Notes under the pieces: generated by a model
Database searches by the model: none
What the model saw: the letters and a program-made list of their open reading frames with translations, nothing else
Told to the model about the DNA's origin: nothing
Source of the DNA: Microglena sp. YARC
Lineage: Eukaryota > Chlorophyta > Chlorophyceae > Chlamydomonadales > Chlamydomonadaceae
DNA length: 64,000 nt
Direction: 5' to 3'
Assembly: GCA_022414725.1 (NCBI GenBank)
Contig: CM039467.1
Span: 17,306,011-17,370,010 of the forward strand
Shown here: positions 1 through 12,400 of the stretch, piece after piece
Layout: each line of letters opens with the position of its first letter
Numbering within the stretch: the stretch's first letter is position 1
Position numbers and translations under genes: made by a program

Positions 1-280
1 GATTCCAAGGTTTAGGGTTTAAGTGGTTTTAGGGTCTAGGGTCTACGTGGGTTTAGGGTTTAGGTAAGTGGGGGCTAACTGAAGTGGGGTCTGGCTAACT
101 TTCCCCTACCAGCCTGAGCTCACCTGTGTAGGGCTCGGCTGACCTTTAGGTTTTGATCCCAAGGTTTAGGGTTTAAATGGTTTTAGGGTTTAGGGTCGAG
201 GATCTAGGCGGGTTTAGGGTTTAGGTGAGTGGGGGCTAACTAGAGTGGGGGCTAAGTCTTCCCTACCAGCCTCAGCTCAC
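1..280 (-). repeat. Intron 43 with exon 43 3' echo and TTTAGGG-like runs
   Basis: Contains TTTAGGG-related runs (9-60, 145-225) and a copy of the exon 43 donor edge at about 108-143. The block 'gtgggggctaact' recurs before each copy. Confidence 0.7.
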
Positions 281-568
281 CTGTGTAGGGCTGGGCTGAC
301 CTATGTCCTTCTTTATCAACGGCATGTCAAACTGCTCAGGGATCTTGGCTTGGATGTCCTTGGCCACCGAGCCAATGAACTCCTCGCGGCTCACGCCCCC
401 ACTGACTACACCTGTGCGGGGCTGCAAGTCCACCAAGTCCCGCCAGATGTCCTTGGTGGCGTTAGTGTAGTAGGAGATATCGGCGTTGGCGTGGAGTCCG
501 AAGATCTCTGGGCTCTGGAGCATGGGGAGGCTGTCGATGGCCTTGGAGTAGATGTCTCGATGACCGCT
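281..568 (-). CDS. DNAH10: Dynein exon 43, C-terminal domain (last exon in window)
   Basis: 96 codons: [33 protein letters not shown] and [20 protein letters not shown], ending PSPTQ|GTGAGC. The rest of the C-terminal domain (200+ residues by family length) must lie left of the window. Confidence 0.96.
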
Positions 569-3500
569 CTGTGGGGGAGCAGGGGGGGATGGGGTGAGGA
601 GGGGGGAATGGTGTGAGGAGGAGGGGTCCCTTGTAGTGTTGGGTGAGGAGGAGGGGTCGCTTGATGTGTTGGGTGTCAAAGAGGACAATACCCCACCCCC
701 TTTATGTATATGTACGAAGTACATCTTCTCCATACAAATATTAATACAAATAAATAAAAAATCTTATACACCGGAATATAGATTATAAAACAAAACTAAT
801 AATGATAATGACAGTACAAAAGAAATACAAAATCTTACCTGGGGCACTGAGATGTCCACGTCCTTGCTGTTAAAGAAGTGGAAGGGTTGGAAGGTGTCAA
901 AGAGGAAGTCCCCGAAGTACTCGTCCAAGTAGGTGATCAAGATGCGTCGATCGTAAGAGTCAGACACACGGCCGCCGTACATGGCCTCTCCAATTAAGTA
1001 GCGCAGGGTGCCCCATGGGATCAACTCGTCCTGTGAGTGTGGGTGTGGGTGTGGGAGGGGGGGCGTGCATGTACGTACGTGTGTGTGTGGTGGTGGTGGT
1101 CGATCGTAAGGATCAGACACACGGCAGCCGTACATGGCCTCTCCAATCAAGTAGCGCAGGGTGCCCCATGGGATCAACTCGTCCTGTGGGTGTTGGTGGG
1201 TGGCATGTGTGTGTGTGGAGGTGTGTGTGTGTGGGGGGGGGTGTATGGGGGGGTGGAGTGGGGAGGGGCATGTGTGTGTATATATGTGTGCGTGTGTTGA
1301 TCGAAAGACTCATACACACGGCCGCTGTACATGGCCTCTCCAATCAAGTAGCGCAGGGTGCCCCATGGGATCAACTCGTCCTGTTGGTGTGGGGTGTGGA
1401 TGTAGGTGGGGGGTGGGGCGTGTGGGTGGGGTGGGGTGGGGTGCAGGGTACTTCAAATGGCCAAATTGGCCAGCGCTTTAGCGCACTTGAAAACAAAAAA
1501 ACTGCGCTTTGTAGTGCAAAAAGCGCAAAATTTGCTTGCTGCGCCCGCAGGGGGTTGCAAAAAACTGCGCTTAAATCGCAGAGGGGGTCAAAAAGTCAGC
1601 GCTCTAAAGCGCGCGCTTTGAATTACCCTGGTGGGGTGACTTGGTTTGGGTTAGTTTTGGTTGGTTTGAGCGTACGTGTGTGCTATATACATACTGTTCT
1701 GTTGTGTTGAGTGGTGAGGTGTTTAGTGTGGTGTGGCGTGGTGTGCAGTAAGGTCAGAAAGGGCACATAAGCTAACCTGGTTCACAAAGGCCTTGGTCAA
1801 GTACATGTCATTTAGCGACAAAGAGAGGTCTCGTTGAAGTCATACGAAACATTCCATTGTGAGGTTTGGAGCGCGATGTGCAGTGTGTGGTGGTGTGGCG
1901 AGGTGTGGGGGTAAGGGATGACCGGACCTTACCTGGTTCACAAAGGCCTTGGTCAAGTACGTGCCGATGAGAGCCATGGAGATACGATGGTCGGTCTCGT
2001 TGAAGTCGTACGGCACATTCCAACCCAGCTTTCCGTACTTGCGCCTCTCTTGCACTACGGCATGGAAGAAACCTAACACATAGACCAGGGAACGGAATGC
2101 AGAATGAGGGCACTCGCTCAAGACCTCCTCGGTGATCTTACTGTAGCTCTGGCGCATGTTGAGCTTCAGGCCGTTAGGCGGCTCAGTCACAACCTAGGGT
2201 AGGGAGGGGGGGGGGGGGGGGGGGGGGGGGCAGGTCAGTGATTGGTGGCAAGCAGGATGACGTCGAAGACGCTGTTGAAGTCGACGGGCATGTATATCCA
2301 AGGATAATCGAGGATGAACGACCCCTGGTCTTGGTTCACAGGTGGAACACCCACCCACCCACACCCACACTCTTCTGCTGATCTGCTCCCAGGTCCCGGA
2401 TGTCATTGTGGAGAGCGTAGAGAAAGCCGCCCTGGATTCAGAAATCGTCCTGCAGCTAGAGACCGCCATGTCTGAAAGGAGCACTGTCCTGGCCACTGTG
2501 ATGCAACTCCCCCCCCCCCCCCCCCACCACCACCCACCACCCACCCACGCACACACACATAAACTACATGGTGGGGGCCCATGCGATACAGAAGTGGAGG
2601 ACCGGAGGAGGGACAGGGGTGGGACACAAAAAGAGGAGTAGAGAGGAGGTTTAGTGGTTTATACCTACAGGATTGCATTCTGAACTCTCTTTCAAAACAT
2701 TTAACTTAGGTCCCCAGTACTCACTGCCCTAAAATCACATTTTTTATTGTTAGGGGTTTGGTGTTGCAGTGTTTTTCCTTCCCACCTTGAGAGAGCGTTG
2801 CAAGACACCCTGAGGGAACCTATCTGTGGGCTCTGTCGTCAGCCACAGCTCCTTCTCAGGGAGGTAGCGCCGTCCTTCCACACTGCCACTTTACCCCTCC
2901 CCCCCCCCCCCCCACACACACACGCACACTCCACACACTCTCACCTTGAGAGAGCGCTGCAAGACACCGAGAGGGAACCTATCCGTAGGCTCTGTCGTCA
3001 GCCACAATCTGAAGTCCGGATGAGGCTTGTGAAGCTTCTCCAGGATCTTCTCCAACGTCTTCAGCCAGCGAGGCAGCAAATGGCAGTTCTGTAGCATGAT
3101 CCAGAGTCCTCGCGTGACGCCGGTCTCAATGAACTCAGCAGCCTTGGGGCCCATGCCCTGGCCCAGGGCCATGTACTTCAGCTTGGCCCCGGGCTTGAAG
3201 CCCAGCTCCTCGCCGAGCTTGAAGACGTCGAAGGCGGGGTCAGCACCTGGGTTTTGGGTTCAGTTGGGTTCAGTTGGGTTGGGTTGGGTAGGGTTAGGTT
3301 GGGTTGGGTTGGGTTGGGCTGGACGTTGAAGGCGGGGTCAGCACCTGGGTTTGGGGTTCAGGTCATCAGCTCGTTTTGATTACATGGTCTATCAGTCTTC
3401 AGGCTGCCCCGGGCTTGAAGCCCAACTCCTCGCCGAGTTTTAAGACGTTGATGGCGGGGTCAGCACCTGGGTTTTGGGTTCAGTTGGGTTTGGGGTTTGG

Positions 3501-6500
3501 GGGTTGGGTTCAGTTGGGTTGGGTTGGGCGTCAAAGGCGGGATCGGCACCTGGGTTTTGGGTTCAGTTGGGTTGGGTTAGGTTGGACGTCAAAGGCGGGG
3601 TCAGCACCTTGGTTTGGGGTTAAAGTCATCAGCTCGTTTAGATTATAACCCTTCTCCAGGGGGATGACAGCCCCCCCCCCCCCCCCCCCCCCCGTATTGG
3701 TGGTTGCCCCCACTGCAAGCAAGCAGGATGGCCCCCTCATCAGCACGCCTTGTAGTATGGCGTACTATTTATTTATTTATTTAAATACACATACACACGT
3801 GGTGAAAGGATGAACACGATTGGCGAGTTCAGCTCCTTTTCCCCTGTCCTTGGGCAAAACCTGAAACTAGCTAGTGTGTCTGAAAGGCTTTGGGATTGAC
3901 CAATACACATACACACCAATACACATACAAACCAATACACATAAACACCAATACACATAAACACCAATACACACCTGGTGAAAGGATGAACACGATGGGT
4001 GTGTTCTCCGTCGACTGCTTGAAGATGTTGAGATAGTCCAGCGTGGGCGGCTGCACGTAGCGCTCTGTCATGGCGCTGATCACGAAGCGTGTGATGCCCA
4101 CACTGACACGGTCCATGCGCACGCAGCGCAGCACCAGCAGCTTTTCAAACACCGAGAGAGACTTGTGGTATCCCATGGGTAGCTCAGCCTCCTCCGGGTT
4201 CTCAAGTTCGTAGTAAGCGCGCCACACGCCTTCATCGGTTTCCATGTCGTCAGCCAGCTTGGCAAGGGGATGCATGCGGCCCTCGGGGCTGAGCTTGACT
4301 GTGCCCATCTGAACGACACGCATCAGGTCTTGCCAGCCTTGCTCAGGAAACCACTCGTACGGCTTTTCTGCAGGGTTGCAGGGAAGGGGGCGTGGGGCGT
4401 TAGGCACGGGTAGGGTGGGGGTGCACAGAGGGGAATGAATGCAGGGTGGGTGTGAGGATGCATGCGGCCCTCCGGGCTTAGCTTGACTGTGCCCATCTGA
4501 ACTACAAGCATCAGGTCTTGCCAGCCCTGTTCAGGGAACCACTCGTACGGCTTTTCTGCAGGGTTGTAGGGAAGGGGGCGTGGGGCGTTAGGCACGGGTA
4601 GGGTGGGGATGCACAGAGGGGAAGGTGGATGCAGGGTGGTTGTGGGGATGCATGCGACCCTTGAGGCTGAGCTTGACTGTGCCCATCTGAATTACACGCA
4701 TCAGGTTCTGCCGGCCTTGCTCAGAGAATCATTCGTACGGCTTCTCTGCAGAGTTCCAGGGAAGGGGGCGCGGGGCGCCACTGTTTTGTTTTCATACGAC
4801 GCGTCGCAAATTGAGTGACTCGGTGCAACCCTAGTGCGATGCGCTGCCCCCCTTACCCCACGGAGCACAAAGCACGGAGCCCAGGGGGGTTAAGGGGGGC
4901 ATTTCTGACTAGCCTAGCTAGACCCCTGCGTCGCCTTGCAGCGATGGAATGGCAACGCGTCACAAAACAAAAATGACGCAACTCTTGATTTGGTAGTTTG
5001 CTTGATTTTTTTTATTTGTGTTGTTGATTGTACTACTTTCCATGCTTCATTTTAATTGGACTTTTTTCCACATTTAACTTTTGGCTGGTGGTTAGGTTAT
5101 TTGATTTGGTTGATTTGGTTGTTAGTTTGCTGGCGGTTGCACGCACCTGTCCTTGACTTATCCAGGCTCAAGTTACCCTTCAGGAAGAAGTCCAAGAACT
5201 GGGAGTCCAAGGGGTCATCCAAAATATGATTTGGTTGTTGTTTGAATCGTTGACTGGCCTTCTTTCCATGCTTTGGTTGTAGGTTGGATTTGTTTGTTTG
5301 ATTTTGTAGTTTGATTTGTTGACTGGCCTTCTTTCCATGCTTTGGTTGTTGGTTGGATGGTGGCTGCACGCACCTTTCTTTGACGTTTACAATCGAGGCT
5401 TGATTCGTTGACTGGAATTCTTTCCATGCTTTGGTTGTTTGTTGGATGGTGGCTGCACGCACCTCTCTTTGACTTTTACAATTGAAGCTTGATTTGTTTG
5501 CTTGCTTTATTGGTTTTGTTTGTTTTGTTGATTGGGCTACTTTCCATGCTTCTTTTAAATTGGACCTCTTTCCACATCTGTCTTTTGACTGGTGGTTAGG
5601 TTGGTTGATTTGGTTGTTAGTTGGCTGGTGGTTACACGCACCTCTCCTTGACTTTTCCAAGCTCAAGTTGCCCTTCAGAAAGAAGTCCAAGAACTGGGGA
5701 TCCAAGGGTTCGTCTCCCTCCAAGATCTTAATCGTCATCTGGAATGAAAACATCAGCTTATGCTTCTCAAACAAGCCCAGGCAAGTGTAGGAGTACACGT
5801 CGAACGTGAGCGCCTCAATGACATTCCGCAGGCGGCCCTCCATCATCGAATCTTTCTTCGACGTGTTCAGAGTCAGATTGAAGACCGTCAGGAAGCTAGC
5901 CAGGGAGTACTCGTACATATTGGTGATCGTTGAGAGGGAGGCGATGACGAAGAAGAGAATAGCACCACGCTTGGCCACAGGAGTGTACTTGACTCTCGTC
6001 TCCTGCAGCTCGTGGGCAGTAACCTGAGGGGGGATGGTGGGGTGGGGTGGGGTGGGGTGGGGTGAGGGATAAGGTGAGGGGGTTAGGGGGTTAGGTAAGG
6101 GGGTGGGAGGGGGCAATGACAAAGAAGTGGATAGCACCACGCTTGGCCACAGGAGTGTACTTCACTCTTGTCTCCTGCAGCTCGTGTGCAGTAACCTGAG
6201 GAGGGATGGTGGGGTGGGGGTGGGGGTGGGGTGAGGTGAGGGGGGAAGGGGGTGAGGTGAGGTGAGGTGAGGGGTGAGGGGTAAGGTGAGAGGGGGAGGG
6301 GGTGATGGTGGGGTGGGAGTGGGGTGAGGGGTTGGGTGAGAGGGACATGGGGGGAGGTGAGGTGAGGGGGGGGGGGGGGGGGGGGGGGGGGAGGTAGATC
6401 AAACTTATCTTGATCCAAGACTTGCACAAAATTACACTAAACGAAAGGGAGGAAATTCATTAAGCAGATTTCCAAGAAAGGTGACTAGTTTTACCCAAGG

Positions 6501-9425
6501 GCATCATACCGTCAATACTGCCATAATTGTTTTATTCAATGATTACTGTTGCACAAACTCAGGGCCCCGTCAGTAAAATGATTGTTTGGGGTTCAGTACA
6601 TCAGTGCTTTTTGGTTTTAGACCCCCTGCCACAGTTGGATAAGTCTCCTTAGCCTATTTGGCCTTTACCTGGACTGCAGGGTAATATATTTTTGACGGTG
6701 AGCCCTCAGGGTTACCCATTTGTTTGTCTGTGCGACCGACCATCCGTCTGACCGAGACGAAGCCTGACACGCCAGCCAACGATCTCTTAACTAACTCGCT
6801 TCCGTTGCCACCTGTCGCTCCGTCGCGAACTCTCTCCGCCAATTTTTAGCGTCGCAGGCAACGCTGCATATAACTTGAGTCATTTTGGGTCGCGCTTTTG
6901 ACTCAACTGAAACGAAAATCTGCGCACTGCGCCCAGAGGGGGTTTAAACTTGCTCCAGTCGTGCAGTCGGGCTCCAAAACCCTGCGCAATAGCGCGCGTC
7001 ATGGAGTACCCTGTTGGACTGTAACAACAAATAGCAACAGCCGTTACCGGTTTTGACTCAACCGGAAACGAATATCTGCGCTCTGCGCCCAGAGGGGGTT
7101 TAATAATTGCGTCAATCGGACACTCAGGCTCAAAACCCTACGCAATAGCGCGCGTCATGTAGTTCCCTACTGGACTGGAACAACAAATAGCAACTGCCGT
7201 TACCTTACTGATCTCCAGCTTCTCTGCAATGTCCACCGCCTTGGCCTTGGCACTCTCCAGGGTGCTGATGAACTCGATACACAAGTCACAGACAGACCCG
7301 TCATGTAGTACCCTGTTGGACTATATAACAACAAGCAGCAACTGCCATTACCTTACTGATCTCCAGCTTCTCTGCAATGTCCACCGCCTTGGCCTTGGCA
7401 CTCTCCAGGGTGCTGATGAGCTCCGTGTTGTCGAGGATGTTGCCGGCGGCATTGGAGAGCTCGCGCAGCAGGGTGTCCTCTAAGTTCTTCAGCAGAGCTT
7501 TGTTCTCGCTCATCTCTTTGACAAGGTTCTCTCGCTGTGCCTCCAGGTCCGGGCGCTCATGCTTGACTGTCACATTCAGTAGCTGCTCTGTCAGTCCCTG
7601 TGTATGTGTATGTATGCTGTTACAGTCCAGGGGTAGCAAAATAGGCTAAAGGGACTTGCCCAATGACTAGGTCATGTACAGCCTGATGTTGCTATCCTAC
7701 CCAACCTCACATCTTGTGATAAGGCGTACTATTCATTTAACGGACTTGTTGGGTGACCCCATAGTTGATGATCATGGTCTTGCCGCTGATCTCAAGGCCG
7801 TAGTGGGGGTTGGACAGCATGGCATGATATCAGGAGGGTCTAATACAGAAGGAAAAAACGATGACAAAAAAACTGTTATGGCTTGTTTTGGTAACTTAAC
7901 CCCAAACAATGGTTTTACGGACCTGTTGGGTGACTCCGTAGTTGATGATCATGGTCTTGCCGCTGATCTCAGGGCCGTAGTGGGGGTTGGACAGCTTAGA
8001 GGTCATGTACAACCGGAAGTTGCTGTCCCACTCAACCTCCTTGTCGCCGAGCTTGATCACTAGCTTGCCGGTGGAGGAGGGAATGAAGTTCTTCTCGAGC
8101 ACGGCGTCGATAACGGGGTCGATATACTCGTCCAAGTTTTCTAGCAGGAAGGGGAAGCCGTACTGAATGGATAGCTCGAGCTGCTTCAAGAAATCTGAGT
8201 CGTTGAAGGTTTTGATCTGCAAAGGTGGTGGGTGTGTAGGGGTGTGTAGGGGTGGGGTGGGGATTGGGAAGGGGGTGGAGGGTAACAAATAAAAGCTGAA
8301 GTATTGGATGGATAGCTCAAGCTGCTTTTGAGAAAATCTGAGTTGTTGAAGGTCTTGATCTGCAAAGGCGGTGGGTGTGTAGTGGTGGGGCGGGGCGGGG
8401 TGGGGGATTGGGGGAGGGGTGGGGGTAGGGGGGGGGGGGGGGGTACCAAAAAGGCTCAAGTATTGGATGGATAGCTCAAGCTGCTTTAAGAAATCTGAGT
8501 CGTTGAAAGTCTTGATCTGCAAAGGCGGTGGGTGTGTAGGGGTGTGTAGGGGTGGGGTGAAGGATTGGGGGAGGGGGTGGGTGGGTGGGGGGTAACAAAT
8601 AAAAGCTCATGTATTGGATGGATAGCTCAAGCTGCTTTAATAAATCTGAGTCGTTAAAAGCAAAAAGGGTACGATACAGGACAGTCCAATCTACCCGATT
8701 CGAACCCTGAGTAGACCCTAGCTAGAATAAAACACAAACACCTTGCCGTTCAGCTGCTTGCCTGAGTAGAACCTAAGCTAAGCTAAGATAAGATAAAACA
8801 ACAAGTCCTATGCAGTGTCGACGCACAGACGGACAAATGGTTAACCCTGGGGGCCCCCGCCCCCCAGAAGGGGGGGCTCTGCCATAAGTACCTTGCCATC
8901 CAGCTGCTTGCCTGAGTAGACTCTAGCTAAGATAAAGACACAAATGCCAGTGAATACTAGGGATCTAAGTTGAAATTTTCAAAAAAAGAAAAAAGGGGGG
9001 ACGATACAAGACAGCTGAATCTGCCCGCATCGAACCCTGAGTAGACTCTAGCAAAGATAAAACAAATACCTTGCCATCCAGCTGCTTGCCCTCTTTCATC
9101 TTGATCCAGGTCACGGCTTGCATCTGGGGGTCGATGCACAGAGGCCAGCGGTTGGCTCGCATGGTCAGGATGCCGTTCTGCACCGACAGCTCATCACTTG
9201 GCAGGCCCTCGGAAGACCACTGAGTGGTCTCGACATCGGAGGTGAGGATGTCCTCTAGACGGAAGGGGAGGGTGAGAGGGATCTCCTGGACGGTGATGTC
9301 GTTCAGCCACATCTCGTACACCATGGCGGCACGGTAGTTGAAGGTGAAAGCACCTGGAGGGGAGGGGGGACAGGTGGGTGGTGATAGTCTGTTAGGGTAA
9401 GGGAGGGGAGGGGAGGGTAAGGGAG

Positions 9426-9486
<61 letters not shown>

Positions 9487-12400
9487 GGGACAGTGTGGTG
9501 ATAGTCTGTTAGGGTAAGGAGGGGAGGGGAGGGGAGGGAGGGGAGGGGAGGGAGGGGAACAGGTGGGTGGTGATAGTCTGTTAAGGTAGTGTTAGGGTAA
9601 GGTAGGAGGGGAGGGTAAGGGAGAGGTGGTGGTTGTGTGTGTGTGGGGGGGGGGGGGGGGGTATGGAGAAGTAATGAGGGTGGGGGAGGTAAGGAAGGGG
9701 AGGGAGGGGAGGGTGAAGGAGGGGAGGGGAGGTCATGGTGGATATGTACATGTTTGGTATGCGTCTGAGTCAGGGTTGGGGAATGGGAATGGCAAGGTGT
9801 TTGTGTGTGGGGGGGTGGGTAGGTAGATGGCGTGTATGTGTGTGTATGGTGGTTGGTGGTGGTGGTGGGTAGAGGGCGTGCATGTGTGTGTATGGGTGGG
9901 TGGGGTTGGGAGGTAGGGGGCATGTTGGTGTATGTTTATTATCGCTGGCCTCAAATTAAATTATATTCCTCACCCGTGTAACTGAGAAAGGAGGAGGTGA
10001 GGAGGCAGTCTCCCACCAACCGTTCTTTCCTTGAGTCAAGCTCCGCAATATCCTTAGTCCAGCGAGTGCGCTCTGAACCCAGGCCATCAATCAGACGAGA
10101 GGCGGAGGTGAGGCGCCGCTCCATAACATCAGCCTTGGTCTTCAGATCCTGTGGGTTCGAGAAGTATGTGGAAGAGGTGAGAGGGAGTTTGCTGATTAAA
10201 TTCAGAATGTAACTGAAATAGATCAGATGAGAGGCAGAAGTGACGCGTCGCCCCGTAACATAAGCCTTTGTCTTAAGATCCTGTGGGTCGGAGAGGTGGG
10301 AGAGAGTTTACTAATTAAATTAAGATAAATGTATTAAAAATATATAAATGATTAAATAGTATGCCTTATTACGAGGCATGAGGTTGAGAAGCCAGCCCGT
10401 TTGCTTTCACTGGGGCCATGAAATTAAGAAGTTAATTAGAATAGTAAGTGAATGATAAGGATGTAGCAGCTGTTCCTTTGGGACTTCATTGAATTAAAAT
10501 ACAGGGAAGAGAACATCTCCAGAAACTTCTCCTGGAACTGGGCACTCAGCTGGGCGAGCTGAGAGTTGTTGTGTATGTGTTTTTGTTAGTTATAGTGTTA
10601 GTGATAGTGTAAGTGTTAGTTATAGTGTTAGTGATAGTGTAAGTGTTAGTGATAGTGTAAGTGATAGTTATAGTGTTAGTGTTAGTGTAAGTGTTAGTTA
10701 TAGTGTTAGTGATAGTGTAAGTGTTAGTTATAGTGTTAGTGATAGTGTGAGTGTTAGTTATAGTGCTATTGTTAGTGATGCTGATGCTGCTGGTTCTCAC
10801 CTGCTGCTCTGTTGTCTTCTTCTGTAACTGGGGACTCAGCTGAGCGAGCTGAGAGTAGCTGTGTATGTGTCTTAGTTAATGTTAGTGTTAGTGCTAGTGT
10901 TTGTGATGCTGATGCCGCTGGTTCTCACCTACTGCTCTGTTGTCTTCTCCTGGTACTGGGAACTCAGCTGAGTGAGCTGGGAGTTGAGATCCTCAAGCTG
11001 TTGCTTAGTAGTCACTAGATCCTTAGCGGTGATGCACAAGTTCTTCTCGGCCTCTGCCACCTTCTTACATACATACATTTAACAAGCTCTACCATACATG
11101 CATGCATACATACCTGCTGCTCTGTTGTTTTCTCCTGGAACTGGGAACTCAGCTGAGCCAGCTGAGAGTTCAGATCCTCAAGCTGTTGCTTGGTGGTCAC
11201 TAGATCCTTAGCGGCGATGCACAAGTTCTTTTCGGCCTCTGCCACCTTCTTACATACATACATTTAACAAGCTCTACCATACATGCATGCATACCTGCTG
11301 CTCTGTTGTCTTCTCCTGGAACTGAGAACTCAGCTGAGCGAGCTGGGAGTTGAGATCCTCAAGCTGTTGCTTGGTGGTCACTAGATCCTTAGCGGCAATG
11401 CGCAAGTTCTTCTCGGCCTCTGCCACCTTCTTACGCTTAGGCTCGACAGTCTTCGCCACGTTGTTGTAGTTCACCATGGCAAGAACCCACTTCAGCAGAC
11501 CGGCACCAGCAGTCGAAATACTCTTAAGTCCCTCAAAGGTGAAAGTGGGGTCCTTCATGTAGTCCTTCACTTTCTTCACCTGTGTGCAGGGGTGGGGTGG
11601 GGTGGGGTGGGGTGGGGTGGGTGCGGTGGGCGGGGGGGCATGTTTGTGTGTGCAGTGCAGTGGGGTGGGATGGGTGTGTTGTGGTGTGTGTGCGGGGTGG
11701 GGGTGCAGTGGGGGGGGAATGGGTGTGTTAAATGTGTGGTGTGCGTGTGCAGGGGTCTGTGGTGTGTGGTGTGTGTGTGTGGTGGTGGGGTGGGGTGGGG
11801 TGCGGGGGGGCATGTTTGTGTGAGCAGTGGAGTGGGGTGGGATGGGTGTGTGTGGTGTGTGCAGGGGGGTGGGGTAGGGGGGGTGGGGTGGGGGTGGGGG
11901 GGGGCAATGTGAGTGGAAGAGATGGCTGGTCGAGGTAAAACAATTGCTTGCGACTGTACAGTTGTTGCCCTGTGGTGTAATGCCTGCTGTCTATAATGTG
12001 ATGAATGGATGGATGTTGATGTATATATGGATGGATGTATGGATGTATGGATGAATGGATGGATGAATGGATGAATGCGAAGAATGGATGGATGGATGAA
12101 TATATGGATGGATGGATGAACAGATGAATGGGTAGATCAATGGATGAATATATGGATAGCCGGATGGACACAAAAACCAAAGCACACATATGTACACACA
12201 CTGCGCAAACACACCTACTTGTCCGAGAGGGAGTCCTTGTCAAACTCAAAATGGAAACAAAAACTAAAGCTCACATATGTACACACTGTGTGCAGTGGTG
12301 TCCTTAACTTCACGTCCTGAGAGTGGCACATTACTCGGATGTAACAATTTAAATTTAAATTTCAATACACACTGTGCACACACACCTGCTTGTCTGTGAG

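Larger units (their letters stand above)
6024..7351 (-). repeat. Intron 37: exon 38 5' echo, exon 37 3' echo, nested elements
   Basis: Copy of exon 38's 5' end at 6108-6200, G-rich GGTGAGG repeats, a SINE-like copy (6540-6690), a family-2 inverted-repeat element (about 6693-6870), a GCGC-rich unit duplicated in tandem (6880-7020 and 7045-7170), and exon 37's donor edge copied at 7203-7285. Confidence 0.8.

Noticed and set aside
5097..6140. 347-residue minus-strand open frame
   Set aside because: Exon 38 plus read-through of the TTGGTTG-type intron repeat; the true exon ends at 5642.
8690..8730. tRNA-like B box (GATTCGAACCC) near 8700 and 9035
   Set aside because: The T-loop-like word lies in a repeated exon 35 flank, with no A box at a suitable distance.
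9303..9923. 206-residue Pro/Thr/His open frame
   Set aside because: Antisense of (TG)n and poly-G repeats in intron 34.
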